A DNA stretch of 64,000 nt, taken from positions 62,001 through 126,000 of the forward strand of contig NZ_JBHUOV010000001.1 of the NCBI RefSeq assembly GCF_042686125.1, in the 5' to 3' direction. The notes under the pieces were generated by a model, which saw only the letters and a list, made by a program, of their open reading frames with translations, did no database searches and was not told the origin of the DNA. Of this stretch, positions 59,449 through 64,000 are shown piece after piece; the first letter of the stretch is position 1; the number at the start of each line of letters is the position of its first letter. The translations under genes and the position numbers were made by a program. The DNA is from Oceanihabitans iliipiscarium. Lineage in GTDB: Bacteria > Bacteroidota > Bacteroidia > Flavobacteriales > Flavobacteriaceae.

Positions 59449-61755
59449 ATGAAAAAAATATCATCAATAATATTCCTGCTATTCGCACTAACTGGTTGTA
59501 CTAATACTAAAATCACCAATCAAATTAAAGTTTCTAATGCAGAAGAGCTAAATTCAGCAATAAACAAATGTAAACCTGGTGAACAAATTATTATAGCTAA
59601 CGGAACATATAAAGATGTTGAAATTAAATTTATCGGAGAAGGTACTGAAGACAAACCAATTACCTTAAAAGCAGAAACTGCTGGAAAAGTATTCATTGAA
59701 GGAGAATCAAGCTTAGAAATTAGTGGAAATTACTTAGAAGTTAATGGTTTGTTTTTTAGAAACGGACATTCGCCAAAAGCTAACGTCATTGCATTTAGAA
59801 CCAGTGAAAAAGACGTCGCTAACCATTCTAAAGTGACCAATTGTGTGATTTTAGATTTTAATAATTTAGAACGCGACCAAGATAATCTTTGGGTACAACT
59901 TTACGGAAAACATAACGAATTAAGTAACTGTTACATTGCTGGTAAAACGAATGGCGGACCAACAGTTAGAGTTGATTTAAAAGGAAATCAAAGCATTAGA
60001 AACTACCATAAAATTATTAATAATCACTTTGGCCCTAGACCTCGAAAAGGTGGAGCTAGAGGCGAAACCATTCAGTTAGGAAGTAGCTTTACATCTATGA
60101 GTCCGAGTAACACATTAATTGCAAATAATTTATTTGAAGAGTGTAACGGCGAAGTTGAAATCATTTCGAGTAAAACCAATTTCAATATCATTAAAAATAA
60201 TGTGTTTTATAAAAGTGAAGGTTCAGTAGTTACAAGACATGGAAACTATGTCGCAGTAGATGGCAACTATTTTATCGGAGATGGTGAAAACGATCAATAT
60301 GGTGGAATCAGAATTATCAATACTGGTCACTGGGTAACTAATAATCTGTTTTATAAAATTAAAGGTAAGAATTTTAGAAGTCCGATTGCGATTATGAATG
60401 GGATTCCAAAATCGCCTTTAAACAGATACAATCAAGTGACTGATGTTGTTGTGGCTTACAATACCTTTGTAGATTCCGATTCGCCATGGCAATTTGGTGT
60501 TGGTACAAATATCTCCCAAGCCGATGTATTACCAGAGTCAGAAATTCGCTCAGCAAGAGCTTTAAGAACTGAAGTCGTCAATAACGTGATTTATAATTCT
60601 GAAGGTGATGCAAACCCAATAATAGAGCATGATAAGGCTGATGGTGTTACCTTTGCTAGTAATATTATTGATAACAATGGCGTAGAAGTTAAAAACAGTC
60701 ATGGTTTAATTTCTAAAAAATTAACATTAACAGATATTGGTACAGGGCTTTCTGTTCCAACTTCTGGTTTTGATGATGTTGAAGCGTATAATGGTTTTGA
60801 CTTTGAAACGATTACTGAAGATCTATTAGGAAACTCAAGAAGTAAATCCAATCAAATTGGTGCGATTTTAAATGTAGACAACATCAACTTAGAGCTCTTA
60901 GATAAATCAAAATATGGTGCAGATTGGTATTCTAATGAAGTTGAAGCTAAAGAGCCTAAAACACATACTGTTTCAAATGCTTCAGAATTAATTGCCAAAC
61001 TTAAGGAAGCCGAAAGTGGTGATATTATTGCTTTAAATGATGGTGTTTTTAAAATTTCAGAATCCTTAGTAATTGACAAAACGATCACTGTTGAATCTAA
61101 AGAAAATTCAGAAATTATATATGAAGGCGCAGCAAACACACCAGCGTTTTCATTACAACCTTATGGGAAATTAACAGTTAAAAACATCAAACTAAAAGGA
61201 AACAATTCTAATTATGCCTTTGCGAGTTTAAAAGCAAACATGTCTAATCATTTTGGCTTGGAAGTTATAGATGCTGACATTAGTAATTTTAATTATGCTT
61301 TAAGGGTTTATAAACAAGCCTTTTCTGAAGAGATTACATTCAAAAACACCTCTATTTCCGACTGTGAAAATGGGATTGAATTATCTGAAGAAACCAACGA
61401 CAGAGGCGATTATAACACCGAATATCTAACCATAGATAATTGTAATTTCAATAACGTCAAACAAAATGTCATCGATTATTATCGAGGTGGTTATGATGAG
61501 TCTACCATTGGAGGAAATCTTTTAATCACTAACAGCACCTTTACTAATTGTGGTGAAAAAGAAAAAAACAAGAGACTGCTAAACCACAACGGAATTGTAA
61601 ATGTGAACATTAATAACAACACGTTTAAAAACAATAAGGTGCAATTTGTCTCTATTCTTTGGGGCGCAAAAAACAATGTAGAATCAAACAATACAGTCAT
61701 TAATTCAGGAGAAATAAAGACAGAAGAAAACTTAGTAATGACATTAATGTACTAA
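59449..61755 (+). CDS. Polysaccharide lyase family 6 alginate lyase (lipoprotein)
   Basis: A 768-residue surface lipoprotein: signal peptide with lipobox LTGC, then a parallel beta-helix catalytic domain (about 30-430) and a second beta-helix (about 485-760). PL6 catalytic residues are visible as Lys242 (EVEIISSKTNFN) and Arg263 (SVVTRHGNYVAV). I start at 59449 because it gives a proper signal peptide; the ATG three codons upstream does not. It degrades alginate, probably on the cell surface or in the periplasm, and forms a unit with the PL7 gene 49 bp on. Confidence 0.9.
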   Translation: MKKISSIIFLLFALTGCTNTKITNQIKVSNAEELNSAINKCKPGEQIIIANGTYKDVEIKFIGEGTEDKPITLKAETAGKVFIEGESSLEISGNYLEVNGLFFRNGHSPKANVIAFRTSEKDVANHSKVTNCVILDFNNLERDQDNLWVQLYGKHNELSNCYIAGKTNGGPTVRVDLKGNQSIRNYHKIINNHFGPRPRKGGARGETIQLGSSFTSMSPSNTLIANNLFEECNGEVEIISSKTNFNIIKNNVFYKSEGSVVTRHGNYVAVDGNYFIGDGENDQYGGIRIINTGHWVTNNLFYKIKGKNFRSPIAIMNGIPKSPLNRYNQVTDVVVAYNTFVDSDSPWQFGVGTNISQADVLPESEIRSARALRTEVVNNVIYNSEGDANPIIEHDKADGVTFASNIIDNNGVEVKNSHGLISKKLTLTDIGTGLSVPTSGFDDVEAYNGFDFETITEDLLGNSRSKSNQIGAILNVDNINLELLDKSKYGADWYSNEVEAKEPKTHTVSNASELIAKLKEAESGDIIALNDGVFKISESLVIDKTITVESKENSEIIYEGAANTPAFSLQPYGKLTVKNIKLKGNNSNYAFASLKANMSNHFGLEVIDADISNFNYALRVYKQAFSEEITFKNTSISDCENGIELSEETNDRGDYNTEYLTIDNCNFNNVKQNVIDYYRGGYDESTIGGNLLITNSTFTNCGEKEKNKRLLNHNGIVNVNINNNTFKNNKVQFVSILWGAKNNVESNNTVINSGEIKTEENLVMTLMY

Positions 61756-61804
61756 TTATTCTTGCGTAGCAATGAATCCTTTAAAGTGTAATAAAAAGCT
61801 TAAA

Positions 61805-62854
61805 ATGAAAAAATCAATCTTTATACTCGTTACAATTCTAACAATAGTTGCATGTAAAAATGAGGCTAAAGTCAATTCAGATTCGACTTCGGTTTCTACT
61901 TCAGATTCTATTAAAAAATACCCAAGTGACGTCATTCCGTTTATGGACAAATGGAAAATTCTTTTGGGTGATGGGACTTATGTAGACAGCTTAGTCAACT
62001 ATCAAAAAGATGATTTCTTTTATGTTGAAAACGATGGTCAAACCGATTGGGTTGTCTATAAAACACCAAACTCTGGAGTCACTTCTAGAACCTCTAGCAA
62101 CACAAGAACAGAGCTTGGTCAAAAAGCCCATTGGATACCTGAAGTTGGCGGAAAACTAACTGGAACATTAAAAGTACAGCATGTCTCTACATCTGGCGAT
62201 GCAAGAGTTGCGGCTTCATACTCTGTTGTGGTTGGGCAAATTCATAGTGATGAAGGCCATGAAAACGAGCCCATCAAAATCTTTTATAAAAAATTCCCAA
62301 ATCATACAAAAGGATCTGTTTTTTGGAATTATGAAATCAACACAAAAGGCGATAATTCTAAAAGATGGGACTATTCAACTGCTGTTTGGGGTTACGACAT
62401 GTCAGTTGTTGGTTCTAGTACAACAACATTTCCTGAAGAACCAAAAGACGGTATTGCTTTAGGTGAAGAATTTAGCTATGAGATAAACGTCTATAAAGGT
62501 ATAATGTATCTTACTTTTATAAGTGAAGGTCACGAAACTAGAACATTTACTAAAAGCTTATTGAAATCAGATTTTTCAAGAAAAGAAGATATTCCTGAAC
62601 AAATATGGACACTGTATGCTGCTATTGGACGTGATGGTATTGAACGTGAAAATGCATATGCTGGCGAAATAAATTATTTCAAACAAGGCGCTTATAATCA
62701 AACCAACGGCAAAGATCCTAAAGACAATATTGTTTGGAGTACTGGATCTGAAACCTATGGAGGAGACATCGTTAAACAATATGCAAATGGTTGTTATGCT
62801 GAAGTTTGGTTTAAAGAAGCGACTGTTGGTGCATCTACAGATCCCAATCAATAA
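61805..62854 (+). CDS. Polysaccharide lyase family 7 alginate lyase (lipoprotein)
   Basis: A 349-residue protein: signal peptide with lipobox IVAC (Cys17), a Ser/Thr-rich linker, then a jelly-roll PL7 domain. The three signature regions are present: SSNTRTELG (Arg101), VGQIHSD (Gln145, His147) and NYFKQGAYNQTNG near 280. QIH rather than QVH is usually linked with guluronate or broad specificity, an inference from the family. I start at 61805 rather than an ATG 11 codons upstream because the signal peptide begins there. Gluconokinase follows after 11 bp. Confidence 0.9.
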   Translation: MKKSIFILVTILTIVACKNEAKVNSDSTSVSTSDSIKKYPSDVIPFMDKWKILLGDGTYVDSLVNYQKDDFFYVENDGQTDWVVYKTPNSGVTSRTSSNTRTELGQKAHWIPEVGGKLTGTLKVQHVSTSGDARVAASYSVVVGQIHSDEGHENEPIKIFYKKFPNHTKGSVFWNYEINTKGDNSKRWDYSTAVWGYDMSVVGSSTTTFPEEPKDGIALGEEFSYEINVYKGIMYLTFISEGHETRTFTKSLLKSDFSRKEDIPEQIWTLYAAIGRDGIERENAYAGEINYFKQGAYNQTNGKDPKDNIVWSTGSETYGGDIVKQYANGCYAEVWFKEATVGASTDPNQ

Positions 62855-62865
62855 AACAAGGAACA

Positions 62866-63351
62866 TTGAATAAAGTCATATTAATAATGGGTGTTTCGGG
62901 TTGTGGCAAAAGTACCATCGGAGCATTACTTGCTAAAGAATTAAACATTCCTTTTTTTGATGGTGACGACTTTCACTCAAAAAGTAATATTCAAAAAATG
63001 TCTAACGGACAAGCTTTAAATGATGATGATAGACAAGCTTGGTTAGAAACTTTAAATGATTTGGCTAAAAGGGAACTCGCAAAAAATAGTTGTATCATTG
63101 TTTGTTCTGCGTTAAAGCAAAAGTATCGAGAGACCTTAAGTATAGGTATTAATCAAGAAATAAAATGGGTGTATTTATCAGGCTCTTTTAATCAGATTTA
63201 CAATAGAGTAAATAAGAGACCAGATCACTTTATGCCATCAGATTTATTGCAATCTCAATTTGATGCTTTAGAAGAACCTAAAGATGCATTAAAGATTGAC
63301 ATTAACTTATCACCAGAAGAAATTATAAAAAAGATAAAAACAGATTTATGA
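62866..63351 (+). CDS. gntK: Gluconokinase
   Basis: A 161-residue GntK that phosphorylates D-gluconate to 6-phosphogluconate. The P-loop is IMGVSGCGKSTIGALLAKEL near residue 7, followed by FFDGDDFHSKSNIQKMSNG, IVCSALKQKYRETL and KRPDHFMPSDLLQSQFDALE, all canonical. The frame begins with TTG; the first ATG (codon 8) would remove the first beta-strand, so TTG is likely the real start. Its product is the substrate of gnd, whose ATG overlaps its stop (ATGA). Confidence 0.92.
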   Translation: MNKVILIMGVSGCGKSTIGALLAKELNIPFFDGDDFHSKSNIQKMSNGQALNDDDRQAWLETLNDLAKRELAKNSCIIVCSALKQKYRETLSIGINQEIKWVYLSGSFNQIYNRVNKRPDHFMPSDLLQSQFDALEEPKDALKIDINLSPEEIIKKIKTDL

Positions 63352-64000
63352 ATACTTCGGAATTTGGATTATTTGGTTTAGGCGTTATGGGAAAGAGCCT
63401 ATGCCGAAACTTAGCTAATAATGGTTTTAAAATCGCTATGTTTAACAGACATGTCGATGGGATTGAAGTTGATGTTGCTAAAAACTTTAAAGCAGAGCAT
63501 CCCGAATTATCTGAAGCTGATGCTTTTGATGATATTTCGGCTTTTGTAAATGCCTTAGAAACCCCGAGAAAAATCATGCTCATGGTGAATGCAGGTAAAA
63601 CAATCGATTATGTCATTGAAGATTTACTGCCTCATTTATCAGAAAATGACATACTAATTGATGGTGGAAACTCAAACTATAAAAAAACTAAAGAACGCTA
63701 CGAGTATTTAAAATCTAAAGGCATTCATTTTATAGGAACAGGTGTTTCTGGTGGCGAAGAAGGCGCTTTAAAAGGACCATCGATAATGCCAAGTGGAGAT
63801 TTGGAAGCTTATAATAATGTGAAGCCTTTTTTGGAAAAAATTTCAGCAAAAGACCAAAATAACTTACCATGTTGCACCTATGTTGGGCCTGAAGGTAGTG
63901 GTCATTTTATAAAAATGGTACACAATGGTGTCGAGTATGTTGAAATGCAATTACTAGCTGAAGTTATCACTATTTTGGAAGCTTCGGGTCATGACTTAGA
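63348..64000 (+). CDS. gnd: 6-phosphogluconate dehydrogenase, decarboxylating (partial, runs off the window)
   Basis: Open from the ATG at 63348 to the window end; 217 codons are visible. The NADP site is FGLFGLGVMGKSLCRNLAN, and the substrate/catalytic region has IDGGNSNYKKT near residue 103, GTGVSGGEEGALKGPSIMPS near 126, and the Lys in SGHFIKMVHNGVEYVEMQ near 183. It oxidises 6-phosphogluconate to ribulose 5-phosphate with NADPH. Translational coupling to gntK (4-bp overlap) fits a direct gluconate-to-pentose phosphate route. Confidence 0.93.
   Translation, partial: MNTSEFGLFGLGVMGKSLCRNLANNGFKIAMFNRHVDGIEVDVAKNFKAEHPELSEADAFDDISAFVNALETPRKIMLMVNAGKTIDYVIEDLLPHLSENDILIDGGNSNYKKTKERYEYLKSKGIHFIGTGVSGGEEGALKGPSIMPSGDLEAYNNVKPFLEKISAKDQNNLPCCTYVGPEGSGHFIKMVHNGVEYVEMQLLAEVITILEASGHDL

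Noticed and set aside
1..64000. tRNA, rRNA, CRISPR, insertion sequence or prophage genes
   Set aside because: I looked in the larger intergenic gaps on both strands and saw no cloverleaf, rRNA, repeat-spacer array, transposase or phage protein. This was by eye and not exhaustive.

Overview
The window is chromosomal DNA of a marine member of the Flavobacteriaceae (Bacteroidota). The evidence is a low G+C content, a GldA gliding ATPase, two GLPGLI proteins, DUF3857 and DUF5686 proteins, CarboxypepD_reg/TonB-type outer-membrane proteins, a split methionine synthase, promoters of the TTG-N19..21-TAnnTTTG type, almost no Shine-Dalgarno sequences, and two alginate lyases. I see no rRNA, tRNA, insertion sequence, prophage or CRISPR array. 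I do not assign a genus.

Layout. Bases 1-12.9 kb carry a long minus-strand run that starts with the aromatic amino acid genes (pheA, aminotransferase, tyrA, DAHP synthase/chorismate mutase). It continues through rsgA, dtd, two DUF3857 proteins, a YdjM-like membrane protein, a MazG-like pyrophosphohydrolase and aroA, and ends with queA. In front of pheA is a complete candidate ribosome-mediated attenuator: an 18-residue leader peptide with nine aromatic residues, a short antiterminator arm, and an intrinsic terminator whose T run touches the pheA start codon. Bases 13-18 kb hold gldA, a head-GIN lipoprotein, a PagL-like outer-membrane protein, a PLP aminotransferase and metF. Bases 18-25.4 kb are a methionine/SAM and nitrogen region: split metH behind a SAM-I riboswitch, P-II plus ammonium transporter, and metK behind a SAM-II riboswitch.

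Bases 25.4-37.8 kb hold a glycosyltransferase/LpxH-like pair, a lipoprotein bracketed by identical 32-bp terminator hairpins, an outer-membrane beta-barrel protein with two GLPGLI proteins facing a two-component system, and a deoxynucleoside kinase. Bases 37.9-45 kb hold the membrane and soluble pyrophosphatases, a small secreted protein, a DUF5686 protein and pdhB. Bases 45-58.6 kb hold etfBA, a bifunctional nuclease, a nucleoside transporter, thyA, a 2TM-DHFR fusion, an FAD oxidoreductase, fabD, lspA, galE, a DegT-type aminotransferase and waaA. Bases 58.7-64 kb hold an 11-residue-repeat lipoprotein, then PL6 and PL7 alginate lyases followed by gluconokinase and the beginning of gnd, which runs off the window.

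Novelty. The strongest items are the Phe/Tyr/Trp attenuator, a family of four dispersed intergenic elements (A-D) with variable but self-complementary arms and a compensatory change in the closing stem, the SAM-II riboswitch of metK with an 8-nt anti-aptamer candidate, the promoter-operator-leader-terminator in front of the alginate lyases, and the GLPGLI/outer-membrane/two-component module with helically phased direct repeats between its two halves. Family calls come from reading motifs and recalling families; no search was run.
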